Part shown: positions 1 to 9,100 of the stretch, piece by piece
How the letters are laid out: each line of letters starts with the position of its first letter
How positions within the stretch are numbered: the first letter of the stretch is position 1
Origin: Tidjanibacter sp.
GTDB lineage: Bacteria > Bacteroidota > Bacteroidia > Bacteroidales > Rikenellaceae
DNA: 28,029 nucleotides
Reading direction: 5' to 3'
NCBI GenBank assembly: GCA_017630115.1
Contig: JAGBVY010000145.1
Location: forward strand, 1 to 28,029
The notes under the pieces: generated by a model
The model's input: only the letters and a program-made list of their open reading frames with translations
Database searches by the model: none
Told to the model about the DNA's origin: nothing
Program-made: the position numbers and the translations under genes

Positions 1-67
1 CTGAACGTAGGTGAGGAACTCACTCTCTGACGCTTGGGGCGAAAATCGCCCACAAGGCACAGCCGAC
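1..67 (-). repeat. Nested-hairpin repeat element, truncated by window edge (copy 3)
   Basis: The right half of an element that occurs twice more at 12.3-12.6 kb. Positions 6-16 (cgtaggtgagg) match the conserved core cgtaRRtgagga of the other copies. Positions 37-51 form a small hairpin (gggcga, AAA loop, tcgccc) whose counterpart in the prs-proximal copy is ggtgaa-AAA-ttcacc. The element starts directly after the sufB stop codon, so it lies in the 3' region of that transcript. The left half is outside the window. No downstream suf gene is visible in these 68 bases. Confidence 0.55.
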
Positions 68-68
68 A

Positions 69-1514
69 TTATCCCACAGAGCCTTCAAGCGATATGGCCA
101 ACAACTTCTGCGCCTCCACGGCAAACTCCATAGGCAACTTCGCGAGCACCTCCTTGGCATAACCATTGACGATGAGTCCTACGGCCTCCTCAGTGCCCAA
201 GCCACGCTGATTGCAGTAGAAGAGCTGGTCGTCGGAAATCTTGGAGGTTGTAGCCTCGTGCTCCACCACCGCCGAGGTGTTCTGGCAGTCAATGTAGGGG
301 AAAGTATGAGCGCCACACTTGTCGCCAATCAGGAGCGAGTCGCACTGCGAGTAGTTGCGTGCCCCCTCGGCTGCGGGCAAGACCTTCACCAATCCTCGGT
401 AGCTATTCTCGCTACGACCTGCCGAAATACCCTTCGATACGATACGGCTACGGGTATTGCGACCTATGTGAATCATCTTAGTACCGGTGTCGGCCTGCTG
501 ATAGTTGTTCGTAAGGGCCACCGAGTAGAATTCGCCCACCGAGTTATTGCCTTTCAAGATGCAACTTGGATACTTCCACGTTATGGCCGAGCCAGTCTCC
601 ACCTGCGTCCACGAGAGGCGGGCGTTGTCGCCACGACAAATACCACGTTTGGTCACGAAGTTGTAGATACCGCCCTTGCCCTCGGCGTCGCCGGGATACC
701 AGTTCTGCACTGTGGAGTACTTCACCTCGGCATCCTTCTCCACGATAATCTCCACCACAGCTGCGTGGAGCTGATTCTCGTCGCGCATTGGGGCGGTGCA
801 ACCCTCCAAGTAGCTCACATAAGCGCCCTCGTCGGCCACAATAAGGGTACGCTCAAACTGGCCAGTGCCGGCAGCGTTGATGCGGAAGTAGGTCGAAAGC
901 TCCATAGGACACCTCACACCCTTAGGTATGTAGCAGAATGAGCCGTCGGAGAATACAGCCGCATTGAGGGCCGAGTAGAAGTTGTCGCCCACAGGCACCA
1001 CCGAGCCGAGGTACTTCTTGACCAGCTCAGGGTACTCCCTTATAGCCTCGCTCATTGAGCAGAAGATGATACCCTTTTCGGCCAGAGTCTCGCGGAAGGT
1101 GGTCTTAACCGACACCGAGTCCATAACGGCATCGACAGCCACACCCGCCAGAGCCATCTGCTCCTCCAAAGGTATGCCGAGCTTGTCGAAGGTCTCACGC
1201 AACTTGGGATCGACCTCGTCCATCGACTTTTTGTCGGCCTCCTTCTTGGGGGCGGCGAAATATATTACATCCTGAAAATCTATTGGGGGGATTCTCAGAT
1301 GCGCCCACTCAGGCAATGGCATAGTAAGCCACTTGCGGTAGGCGGCCAAACGATATTCGAGCATCCACTCGGGCTCACCTTTTAGGGCCGAGATTTGGCG
1401 TACAATATCCTCGCTGAGTCCCTTGGGGAGAGTGTGTGTTTCGATGTCGGTCACAAAACCGTATTCATACTCTCTACTGGTAATCTCTGATAGTATTTTA
1501 TCTTGTTCTGACAT
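69..1514 (-). CDS. sufB: Fe-S cluster assembly scaffold SufB
   Basis: Core subunit of the SufBCD complex, which builds Fe-S clusters in the cytoplasm on a SufB scaffold with the SufC ATPase. The 481-residue protein has the expected length and the family's conserved C-terminal half, including the stretch FPYIDCQNTSAVVEHEATT and FYCNQRGL near the C-terminus. A longer reading from 1544 would add ten residues, but a promoter -7 box at 1534-1541 overlaps that extension, so the ATG at 1514 (MSEQDKIL) is preferred. It gives a leader of about 15 nt. sufC and sufD would be expected nearby but are not in the window; they may lie left of position 1. Identification is secure; the start is inferred. Confidence 0.96.
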   Translation of the reverse strand: MSEQDKILSEITSREYEYGFVTDIETHTLPKGLSEDIVRQISALKGEPEWMLEYRLAAYRKWLTMPLPEWAHLRIPPIDFQDVIYFAAPKKEADKKSMDEVDPKLRETFDKLGIPLEEQMALAGVAVDAVMDSVSVKTTFRETLAEKGIIFCSMSEAIREYPELVKKYLGSVVPVGDNFYSALNAAVFSDGSFCYIPKGVRCPMELSTYFRINAAGTGQFERTLIVADEGAYVSYLEGCTAPMRDENQLHAAVVEIIVEKDAEVKYSTVQNWYPGDAEGKGGIYNFVTKRGICRGDNARLSWTQVETGSAITWKYPSCILKGNNSVGEFYSVALTNNYQQADTGTKMIHIGRNTRSRIVSKGISAGRSENSYRGLVKVLPAAEGARNYSQCDSLLIGDKCGAHTFPYIDCQNTSAVVEHEATTSKISDDQLFYCNQRGLGTEEAVGLIVNGYAKEVLAKLPMEFAVEAQKLLAISLEGSVG

Positions 1515-1533
1515 AGCCAATGTGTTTAATCTA

Positions 1534-1565
1534 CAAATATACAAAAAGAATTGCGAACCGACAAA
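1534..1565 (-). promoter_or_regulatory. sufB promoter
   Basis: Read on the minus strand, a perfect -7 box TATATTTG (1541-1534) lies 20 bp after a -33 box TTTG (1565-1562). This matches the Bacteroidetes sigma consensus TTTG-N19/20-TAnnTTTG. The predicted transcript start is near 1529. Confidence 0.75.
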
Positions 1566-1578
1566 ACATAGTTTTGTC
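1560..1578. promoter_or_regulatory. Palindrome over the sufB -33 box, candidate operator
   Basis: gacaaaacatagttttgtc is a perfect inverted repeat with 8-bp arms and a 3-bp spacer. Its left arm contains the -33 box of the sufB promoter, where a bound dimeric repressor would block initiation. Suf genes are commonly under Fe-S, iron or redox control in other bacteria. No regulator is visible here, so the function is inferred from position and symmetry only. Confidence 0.4.
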
Positions 1579-1659
1579 TAATATACATTTGGGGGCAATT
1601 TTTATGCAAAACAAGGCATTTATCCTACCCATTCATCCACCAACTTACTATGAGGGGGC

Positions 1660-1694
1660 AAAAAATAGGGGTGGCACTCGCAAGTGTCACCCCT
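1660..1694 (-). terminator. Rho-independent terminator of the outer-membrane protein gene
   Basis: Stem aggggtggcact / agtgtcacccct (one G-U pair) with loop cgca. On the minus strand it is followed by ATTTTTTG, about 30 bp past the stop codon of the gene at 1724. Confidence 0.8.
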
Positions 1695-1723
1695 CAGAAG
1701 GGTTTGTCTATTGGTCAAGACCA

Positions 1724-2341
1724 CTAATGGTTGAACATAAATCCGATGTAGCACCTCGGGCCGCTTGGGAAGTCGGAGTAGCTACGTCCCATTGCCATCA
1801 TCCAGTCGGCTTTGACGGTGAGCGACATACGCTCCGTAAGGCCATATTCCACGCCCACAAATGGGACAATAACACCCACACCATAGGAGCGGAACGAGAT
1901 GTTGGCTTCGGGTAGCCAATCGACCTCCGGCTCGGAGCTAAGTGTCATATTCTCAACCACTCCTCCGCCAATGGTTAGACCTGCATAGGGCATAAAGTCG
2001 CCAAAGCGGAAGCAGTAGTCCACAAGCAGACCGCCCCAACCAATCGAGAGCGACGAGCCATAGTCGCCATAGCCGAGCGAGGAGGTGTAGCCCTCAGTAC
2101 CCACTCTCAGGTGGTCACCAAAGCGCACTCTAAGCGCTCCGCCAATGCCCAGAGGCACGCCGGCGATGGTCTGAGGCGAGCTTAGGCCCACCTGCACATC
2201 GCCACGAGCAACCCAGCCCGCGTGGAGCATCATACCGCCCGAAAAGCCGTTGTAGGCCAGAGGGTGGCGCACCTGCTCTTGGGCCGAGAGCGGACCAAGA
2301 CAGAGGAGCGAAAAAAGGAGCAGCGATAGGATTCTTTTCAT
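1724..2341 (-). CDS. Small outer-membrane beta-barrel protein (porin-like)
   Basis: The 205-residue protein has a clear signal peptide (MKRILSLLLF..., cleavage likely after LSA, before QEQVR). The rest is made of alternating short strands rich in Gly, Tyr and Trp (for example GGLLVDYCFRFGDFMPYAGLTIGGG cut into strand pairs), ending in an aromatic-rich last strand close to the C-terminus (CYIGFMF). This fits the small 8-stranded barrel families (OMP_b-brl type) of Bacteroidetes. The start is either this ATG or one two codons upstream (2347); the choice does not change the product. It lies 45 bp after the permease gene at 2387 and has no promoter box of its own that I can see, so the two are probably co-transcribed. 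The ligand or role is unknown. Confidence 0.7.
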   Translation of the reverse strand: MKRILSLLLFSLLCLGPLSAQEQVRHPLAYNGFSGGMMLHAGWVARGDVQVGLSSPQTIAGVPLGIGGALRVRFGDHLRVGTEGYTSSLGYGDYGSSLSIGWGGLLVDYCFRFGDFMPYAGLTIGGGVVENMTLSSEPEVDWLPEANISFRSYGVGVIVPFVGVEYGLTERMSLTVKADWMMAMGRSYSDFPSGPRCYIGFMFNH

Positions 2342-2386
2342 AATCATTGTAGTTGTTGGAGTAAAAAAATCGGGTCAAATAACCTG

Positions 2387-3295
2387 CTAAGCGCCCACCA
2401 ATGAGCCGTGCAAGAGGAAGTAGAGTCCCACAAGCAATATGCACAGCGCCAGCGTCTTAGACTTCAAGTTGCGTTCCTTAAAGAAGATTGCACCCAGAGT
2501 GAACGACACAATAACCGAGCCACGACGTATGAGCGAGATTACTGCCAGCAGAGCACCCTCCTGAGCCAGAGCATTGAAGTAGCAGAAGTCGGCCACAGAG
2601 AGGAAAATGGAGATAAGCACAATGCTCCAACGCCACTCAAATTTGTCATCCTTGCGCTTGGGTCGCCAGATTATCAGCGTAAGCAGACCATAGAGCAGAG
2701 CAATATAGAGGCCACACCACGCCTGCACCGAGGCGGGCTGGATGCCCCTCATCAGAATCTTGTCGCAGAAGGCACTACCCACACCAAGCAACACAGCCAT
2801 CATAAGGTAGAAAACGCCCTTATTTTTGGTGAATCGTATCCCCTCCTTATGGCTCGAACGATTCATCAGGTAGAAGGCCACAAAAGCTACCACCACACCA
2901 ATCCATTGGTAGAGGTTGAGCCTCTCGCCAAAAATGAGTATTGAGCCGAGCAACACCAACACGGGGCGGAGCGCATAGATGGGCGATACAATCGTCAAAG
3001 GCAGATACTTAACTGCCAGATAACCAAACAACCACGTTGCTGCTACAATAGCGGCTTTCAGGGCAATAAGCAGGTGCTCGCCCACGCCAATGGGCACAAC
3101 ATAGAAAGGCGACCCCTCGGCAAACCACCCCAAACCAAACTCCGAAGAGAGAATAACCGGAAGAAAAATGAGTGCCGAAATAGAGGTTGCCACCGTCAGC
3201 ACAGGCAAGACAGCATTGCCCTCAACGGAGCGTTTCTTGGCCACATCGTAGAAGCCAAGCAGCACCGACGAAATAAGCGCAAACCAAATCCACAT
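2387..3295 (-). CDS. DMT-superfamily (EamA-type) permease
   Basis: A 302-residue inner-membrane protein with about ten hydrophobic helices arranged as two similar five-helix halves, the usual size and layout for EamA transporters. The first half holds motifs typical of the family such as VSPIYALRPVLVLLGSILIF at about 103-122, where a Pro-containing helix precedes FGERLNLYQWIGVVV; the second half has the equivalent LIRRGSVIVSFTLGAIFF before KERNLKSK. EamA proteins move small metabolites or drugs, but the substrate cannot be told from sequence. Transcription starts from the promoter at 3344-3351 and probably continues into the outer-membrane gene downstream. Confidence 0.85.
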   Translation of the reverse strand: MWIWFALISSVLLGFYDVAKKRSVEGNAVLPVLTVATSISALIFLPVILSSEFGLGWFAEGSPFYVVPIGVGEHLLIALKAAIVAATWLFGYLAVKYLPLTIVSPIYALRPVLVLLGSILIFGERLNLYQWIGVVVAFVAFYLMNRSSHKEGIRFTKNKGVFYLMMAVLLGVGSAFCDKILMRGIQPASVQAWCGLYIALLYGLLTLIIWRPKRKDDKFEWRWSIVLISIFLSVADFCYFNALAQEGALLAVISLIRRGSVIVSFTLGAIFFKERNLKSKTLALCILLVGLYFLLHGSLVGA

Positions 3296-3343
3296 AATCT
3301 ATAAATAGGTAGGTTTTTATTGTATAACAACGTTAATGCGCCA

Positions 3344-3351
3344 CAAAGATA
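3344..3351 (-). promoter_or_regulatory. -7 box of the DMT permease promoter
   Basis: Minus-strand TATCTTTG matches TAnnTTTG and sits about 49 bp before the start codon. The place expected for the -33 box falls in the (attgaaa)n repeat, which offers only TTTC/TTTT there. Confidence 0.6.
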
Positions 3352-3359
3352 CAAGAAGA

Positions 3360-3463
3360 ATGGAGAATTGAAAATTGAAAATTGAAAATTAGGGGGAGTT
3401 TAGAGGGTCTAGGGCCTATATCCCCTAAGGCCCTTAAAGACTTAGGGCGTTTGACGTTAGACA
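3360..3463. repeat. Composite low-complexity repeat, short copy
   Basis: Three blocks in order: repeats of aattgaaa (about 3366-3390), a G/C-rich block with ccctaaggcccttaaag (3423-3439), and cgtttgacgttagac (3448-3462). The same blocks in the same order make up 12103-12331, where they are expanded. Both copies lie just upstream of the -7 box of a minus-strand gene. Confidence 0.65.
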
Positions 3464-3503
3464 AAAAAAAGATGGCTCCCCATCGTGGGAAGCCATCTTT
3501 TTT
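3463..3503 (-). terminator. Terminator of the receptor/lipoprotein operon
   Basis: Stem aaaaaagatggct / agccatctttttt with an extra ccc/ggg segment near the loop. On the minus strand it is followed by a T8 run, 15 bp past the lipoprotein stop codon. T-runs on both strands mean it could work in both directions. Confidence 0.85.
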
Positions 3504-3517
3504 ATACATACAGCTTA

Positions 3518-6046
3518 TTAGTAGGCGTACTCAATATTGAAAATGTTGATACCGCTTTTCTGGCTATACAAATAGATTTTCTCGCCAGCTTTTACATTGG
3601 AGCAATCTACGGTAAAGACCTCGCCAGTAGCCTCCGAGCCTTGAAGAACGGTCTCAAACTGACCAAGCTCAGCGCTCTCGGTAGCTACAATAAGGGTACG
3701 AACTTCGCTCGCACTTGAACTAACAGCTTCAACCTTCAAAGTACCAGCTGCGGGAGCCTCAAAGATAAGCACCTGCTTGGTCAAGCTACCAGTACCACCA
3801 AACTGTACGCGGTAGGGTTTGTCACCCTCGGTAACGGTGATGCTATAATTCTTAGCAGCGAATTTGAACTTACCACCGCCAAGCAAAAATTCAAGACCCT
3901 TGTAGGTAACGCCATCAGCGTTAATAGTAAGGTCATCGGTAGCAGTCATGGTAGCCAATGCAGCTGCATCCAGAGTCTCAGCACCTACTGCCTCATATAC
4001 AGCCTTGAAATCAGCGGGAGTCCAAGCCAAAACGTTACCAGTGGTGTCGCCACCGGGCTCGGTGGTAGTTGCCTCAACAACATTCATAGCCATAGTATTA
4101 ACATACTTGCTGCTGCTTACGCCAATAGCGTAGCCAGTAACGGTGATGTTTTTGCCATCGAATGCTTTGATAGCCTCAGCGTCGATGGGGTACTGGATGC
4201 TACCGATAGCAGTCTCTGTACCCTCAACATTTACGTTGAAGTAGTTACCACTAACGGCCAAAGCGCCAGTGTAGCTAACGTACTTAATGGCGGGAGCTGC
4301 AACGTAAGCGTCCAAAGCGGCTGCATCCATAACCTCGGCAGTGCCGTGATCTACGGTAGTAGTGCCGGTTTTGGTCAGGGTGCTACCTGCGATGAACTGA
4401 GCGAAACCACCGTAGATAGAGGTAGTGCCCTCAATGGTCAGAACATCACCCTCAACGAAGTCGAAGCCGTGGTCGGAGCCAAGGAAAGCCAACATCTTGC
4501 CAGTGGAGTCACCCAAGAGGTAGCCACGAGCATAGGCAGCCAAAACGGTTGCGCCCTCAACTTTGAAAGTGCCAGCCTCGGTAATCTCGGCAATGGTCAC
4601 AACGGGAGTAGGCTCGGGTTCGGGCTCCTCGCCACCAGTCTGGCCAGCCTCGTGCGAGAAGTAGAATGCGCCACCTACCTGAGCAGTGCCATTGTAGGAG
4701 GTGTGGTAGCCGATAAGGGTCAGCTTGTCGCCAGCCTTCAAGCCAGTAGCCTCGAGAGTGCTCTGGAACTGTTTGTTTGCGCCCTTCCAGCCTGCCAACA
4801 GACCATATACATATACGCTACCGCTCTCGTCGGTGATGTTGAAGTTACCATACTGGTCGCCATCTTTCAGAGCATCAACAGTACCGGTGAGCATATAGTA
4901 GTCGCTCTTGCTCTCCTCGGTTGTGAGGAACTCAGCTACGGTCTTAGCAGTTACATCAATCTTCTTCTCCACAGTGGAGTTGGCAGCCTGAGGAGTACCG
5001 TTGTACTCGCTACGGTTGGAGATGAGGGTTACGATGTCACCAACCTCAATACCCATACCTGCGAACTCGCCCTGAGCGCCGATACCATATACATATACCT
5101 CGCCAGTAGCATCTTTCAAGTAGATGTTGCCATACTCGGCTTTAGCAATCGAGCTAACAACACCGCTGATGCGATACTGAGTACCGCTCTTCTCAGCAGC
5201 CAAGAACTCAGCTACGGTAGCATCAACAATGGGGCTTGCCTCGCCCTCGGTGTGGGAGATATAGATAGCGTTAGACATCTGAGGATCGCCCTTATACTCA
5301 CCACGAACACCCTTAACGGTGATGACATCATTAACCTTCAAGCCAGCAGCAGCCCACTGAGTCTGAGCCTTACCATCGGGGGTAAGCAGACCATATACAT
5401 AAGCAGTACCGGTCTCGTCCTCGAAGTAGAAGTTACCATAGGAGGTATTGGCAACCTCGGTAATCTTACCAGTAAGAATATAAGTGAAGCCGTCATCTAC
5501 AACAGCAACCTCGTTGAAGTACTGCATAGTTACAGGACGAGGAACTGCGGGATCCCACTTGTTGAGGTCACCAGCCTGCGAGAAGCTCACCTCAGCAATT
5601 GCATCGAGGTACTCCCATACGGGTTTGCCATCCTCATCTACATCCTGCTCGCCATCGCCATCGGCATCAACAGCCACCTTGTCGTAGTTCTGCTCGCCGG
5701 CAAACTGAATCTTACCCGAGCGCTGAGGACCAAGCTCCGAAACAAGCTCGCCATCTTTCTCTACCATCTCGTAGTTGTCCTTAGCCCTAACGCTAACAAC
5801 GGTAGTACCCTCGCCACCAAATGCGGGGCTAACCTCTACCCAAGCGGGAGCAACTGCAATCCACTCGCCGTTGGCGGTAACTTCGAGAGTCTTTGCCTCG
5901 GCATTCTCCTGAGCAAACTCGCCCAACGACTCTACACTTGTCGTAATCTCGGTACCGAAGGTAATCTCCTCCTCATATTGGTCGGAGCACGAGAACATCA
6001 ATGCACCAGCCAAAAGGGCACCAAAAATCGAAAAAATCTTTTTCAT
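3518..6046 (-). CDS. Surface lipoprotein with BACON domain and tandem OB-like domains
   Basis: 842 residues. A lipoprotein signal ends in LMFSC (Cys20) and is followed by the acidic SDQYEEE, which resembles the Bacteroidetes surface-export signal. Residues about 34-118 look like a BACON domain. Residues 127-140 (DADGDGEQDVDEDG) resemble a calcium-binding loop. Three similar OB-like units follow at about 170-265, 275-365 and 368-465, each with a YGNFYF/YGNIYL-type strand and a YVYG motif; two more divergent units lie at about 482-560 and 575-660, after a Glu-Pro linker (473-480). The C-terminal 170 residues look like a beta-sandwich ending in IFNIEYAY. No catalytic motif was recognised. OB units of this kind occur beside extracellular nucleases, so binding of nucleic acid or glycan is possible. 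It follows the receptor gene by 106 bp and probably shares its transcript. Confidence 0.75.
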   Translation of the reverse strand: MKKIFSIFGALLAGALMFSCSDQYEEEITFGTEITTSVESLGEFAQENAEAKTLEVTANGEWIAVAPAWVEVSPAFGGEGTTVVSVRAKDNYEMVEKDGELVSELGPQRSGKIQFAGEQNYDKVAVDADGDGEQDVDEDGKPVWEYLDAIAEVSFSQAGDLNKWDPAVPRPVTMQYFNEVAVVDDGFTYILTGKITEVANTSYGNFYFEDETGTAYVYGLLTPDGKAQTQWAAAGLKVNDVITVKGVRGEYKGDPQMSNAIYISHTEGEASPIVDATVAEFLAAEKSGTQYRISGVVSSIAKAEYGNIYLKDATGEVYVYGIGAQGEFAGMGIEVGDIVTLISNRSEYNGTPQAANSTVEKKIDVTAKTVAEFLTTEESKSDYYMLTGTVDALKDGDQYGNFNITDESGSVYVYGLLAGWKGANKQFQSTLEATGLKAGDKLTLIGYHTSYNGTAQVGGAFYFSHEAGQTGGEEPEPEPTPVVTIAEITEAGTFKVEGATVLAAYARGYLLGDSTGKMLAFLGSDHGFDFVEGDVLTIEGTTSIYGGFAQFIAGSTLTKTGTTTVDHGTAEVMDAAALDAYVAAPAIKYVSYTGALAVSGNYFNVNVEGTETAIGSIQYPIDAEAIKAFDGKNITVTGYAIGVSSSKYVNTMAMNVVEATTTEPGGDTTGNVLAWTPADFKAVYEAVGAETLDAAALATMTATDDLTINADGVTYKGLEFLLGGGKFKFAAKNYSITVTEGDKPYRVQFGGTGSLTKQVLIFEAPAAGTLKVEAVSSSASEVRTLIVATESAELGQFETVLQGSEATGEVFTVDCSNVKAGEKIYLYSQKSGINIFNIEYAY

Positions 6047-6083
6047 ATTCGTTTGTTATCTATTGTTATAATTTCCAACTTTT

Positions 6084-6122
6084 CGAGCCTCGGCTGTGGC
6101 CACCCGGGTCACAGCCGGCTCG
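6084..6122 (-). promoter_or_regulatory. Strong intercistronic hairpin between receptor and lipoprotein genes
   Basis: Left arm cgagc-ct-cggctgtg, loop of 11 nt, right arm cacagccg-gctcg: 13 pairs with one 2-nt bulge. No U-run follows on the minus strand, so it is not a standard terminator. It may set the 3' end of a receptor-only mRNA or protect it from decay, giving different amounts of the two proteins. Confidence 0.55.
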
Positions 6123-6152
6123 ATATTTAGATTTGTATCTCCCTATTAGAGA

Positions 6153-9100
6153 TTAGAAGGTTACACGCAGACCAAGCTGGCACCTCCAACGCGACGAGAA
6201 GTCCGAAGGAGTGAACTTAGGATCGTTCCACTTGTAGGTGGGAGTCCTATTGCCCTCGGCGTCACTCGACATCTGAGTAACAGCAAGTACGGAGAGGTTG
6301 TAGGTACCGCTGTAATATGCACCCCAAGCGGGATTGAGCAAGTTGGCAAAGTTGAGAACGTCGAAGGTAACCTGTACTTTGCGACCCTCTTTCTTGTCGT
6401 AGATGAAGTCCTGAGCAACGTGCAAATCAACCTGGTGGTCGAAGGGCTGGATACCAGCGTAGCGAGTACTCCACTCACCGCGGTGGCTCGACAAGTACTT
6501 ATCGCCACGGATGTATTTCTCGAAAGCGATAGCGCTATCAACATCGGCCCAGTTCATCATACCAATCTCCTCCTGAGTGGGGATATACATAAGCGAGTTA
6601 CCCTTCTGGCCATCACCGTTGAAGTCGGCATCCTCCTTCATAGTGTAGCAGTAGCGCTGACCGCTCTGAATCTCATAGGTAAGAGCAAACGAAGTCTTCA
6701 TACGACCACCAGCGTAGTAAGGAGTGCTGTAATTGGCCATAAAGTTGAATTTGTGAGGACGGTCGAAGAGCGAGTAGCTCAACTCGTCGGGCGAGTTGGT
6801 ATCGAGCGAGTAGTTGTACTTCCAGTTGGAGTAAGCTACCGACGAAGTACCGTCGTTGAGCGAGTAGGAGTGGCCGTAGGTATAGGCAGCCATCAAATCC
6901 AAACCAAAGTCAAACGACTTCTCAACCTTACCGCTAATCGAGTAGGTGTAGCCCTTGTTGGTGTTGTCCAAAGCAACGATTGCATAGTATGCACCGCTGT
7001 CGATGGTGTAGTAAGGAGCAGTAGCCTCAACGTCTTTATTAACAGCGTAAACAACGTTGTTGCTGGTAATTGCAAGGTTCTTGAAGAATACGTTGTTCAT
7101 AGTCTTCGAGAAGAGAGCGTCCAAAGTGAGTTTCCAACCACCCTCAAACTCCTTGTCCAAACCGAGGTTTACACGGAATACCTGAGGATATTTGAAGTTC
7201 TCGTTAAGAGTGTTGATGGTAGCACCCGACTCGCCAGCCTTGATAGTGCCATTGGCAACCATATCGTAGGGGTTGCTGGTGAACTGGAAGCCCTCGCCAA
7301 CGCCGGTAACAGGGTTGTTGATGGTAATCGACTTCGACTCCATACCGGTGTTGTTATATGCGTTGGAAATCCATACGAAAGGTACACGACCAGTGAACAA
7401 ACCAGCACCACCACGAAGAAGGAAGGTGTGCTCGTCGTCGAGCCAGTAGCGGAAACCTACACGAGGCGACCAGAGAATCTGAGCCTTAGGAGTAGTACCT
7501 ACAAACTCGCCATTCTCGGTAGCATATTTGCTCTCGTTGAAAGTGGGGTTCTCAGTAGGATTGTTCAACAGCATAGGCATATCGGCACGGATACCGTAGG
7601 TCAGAGTGAAATCGCGGTTGGGTTTCCACTCGTCCTGTGCATACAGACCAAACTGAGCAGCCCAAGTAGTAGCAGCCCATACGCTCTCGCCACCGGTCAG
7701 CTCAGGATCGGCATACTTGTAGTTGAACTGGCTGGGGTTGCTGGCAAAGAAGTCAGCAACCGACTTGTAGGTGTAACCACCGTAGGCGTACTGCAAGAAG
7801 ATGTTGGAGAATTTGAAAATCTCGTTGTGAGTACCGATGGTGATGTTGTGGTCACCGAGGTAGATAGACAAGTTATCCGAAATGGTGTAGTTGTCGGAGT
7901 TCATACCGTTTGCACCCGACGAGTACTCAGTACCCAAGTTTACGGTAATCTTGTCCTGAATGTACATATTGGCACCCTTGTAGGCGATGTCACGCTTGTC
8001 GCGTACAAACACGCTGGTAGCACGGAACTCGTTAGAAACATTCTCCGAGATACGCGAGTTGAGCTCCAACACCAAAGTATTGGTGCGGTTTTTCATCTTG
8101 TAGCCCGAGTTGTTGAAGTAGTAGGTGCCGTAGCCCGAGCTGTACTTATCCGAGAAGGAGTCAGCAAACTGGTAGCGGAACATCAGTTTATTGTTGTTGT
8201 TGATGTTCCAGTCCAAACGTGCCAAAGCGTTGAGCGAACGGCTGTTTACCTGGTGGGGATCGAAGCTCTCGCTGAAACCGTCGATATTCGCGCCATAGGT
8301 AGCCTCGTAGTGTTTGATCATCTCAGCTGCAAGCTCAGGAGTCAGATACTCGTAGGTCTTGTCACCAATGGTAACAGGTTTGTTGAGTTTCTGGTCGGCG
8401 TTCATATAGGAGTCGTTGTCGGGGCTGTAAACGTTAGGATACGATTTACCAAAATACTCACCCGATACAAACAAGAACAATTTGTTCTTAATGATAGGAC
8501 CACCAACGGTGAACGAGTAGGTCTCCTGATACTGTTTGTCATATTTCAGACGCTCGGTCTTACCAGTCTTCTCGAGGTAGGTAGTGTTGCTCCTACCGAT
8601 AAGCTCTTGGTTGTTGTAGTAGGTCGAGAAAGTACCTTTAATCTTGTTGGTACCCGACTTGGTGATAGCGTTGATAGCACCACCGGTAAAGCCCGACTGA
8701 CGTACGTCGAAGGGGGCAACTACAACCTGAATCTCCTCGATAGCATCGAGCGATACGGGGTTACCACCAGCCTGTGCACCGTTGGTACCATCGGCCGAAA
8801 GACCAAAGGTATCGTTGGCAACAGCACCGTCAATCTGGAACGAGTTGTAACGGTTGTTGGAGCCTGCGAAAGACATACCACCATTTTTGCTAACCGAAGC
8901 CTGAGGAGTGAGTTTCACGATGTCATAGACGCTACGGTTGATAGTAGGCATAGCCTCAACTTTCTCGAGCGAGAAGTTGTCGGCTGCACCAGTCTTGCTA
9001 GCCACAAATGTGTTCTGACCTACAATCGAAATCTCCTCGATCTCGGTACCCTCTGCAAGAGTTGCATTTACCTCACCGGGCTCACCGAGTTTGAGGTAGA

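Noticed and set aside
258..941. A 227-codon plus-strand frame within sufB
   Set aside because: Antisense shadow of a secure housekeeping gene. The same applies to the antisense frames over radA, prs, aroB, typA, ugd and the epimerase gene.
1520..1915. A plus-strand frame of 131 codons with a TACATTTG box at 1584-1591 upstream
   Set aside because: No -33 box, crosses a terminator hairpin and runs antisense into the outer-membrane protein gene; no recognisable product.
4346..6130. A 594-codon open frame antisense to the lipoprotein gene
   Set aside because: A shadow of the real gene, whose signal peptide, lipobox and terminator all lie on the minus strand.
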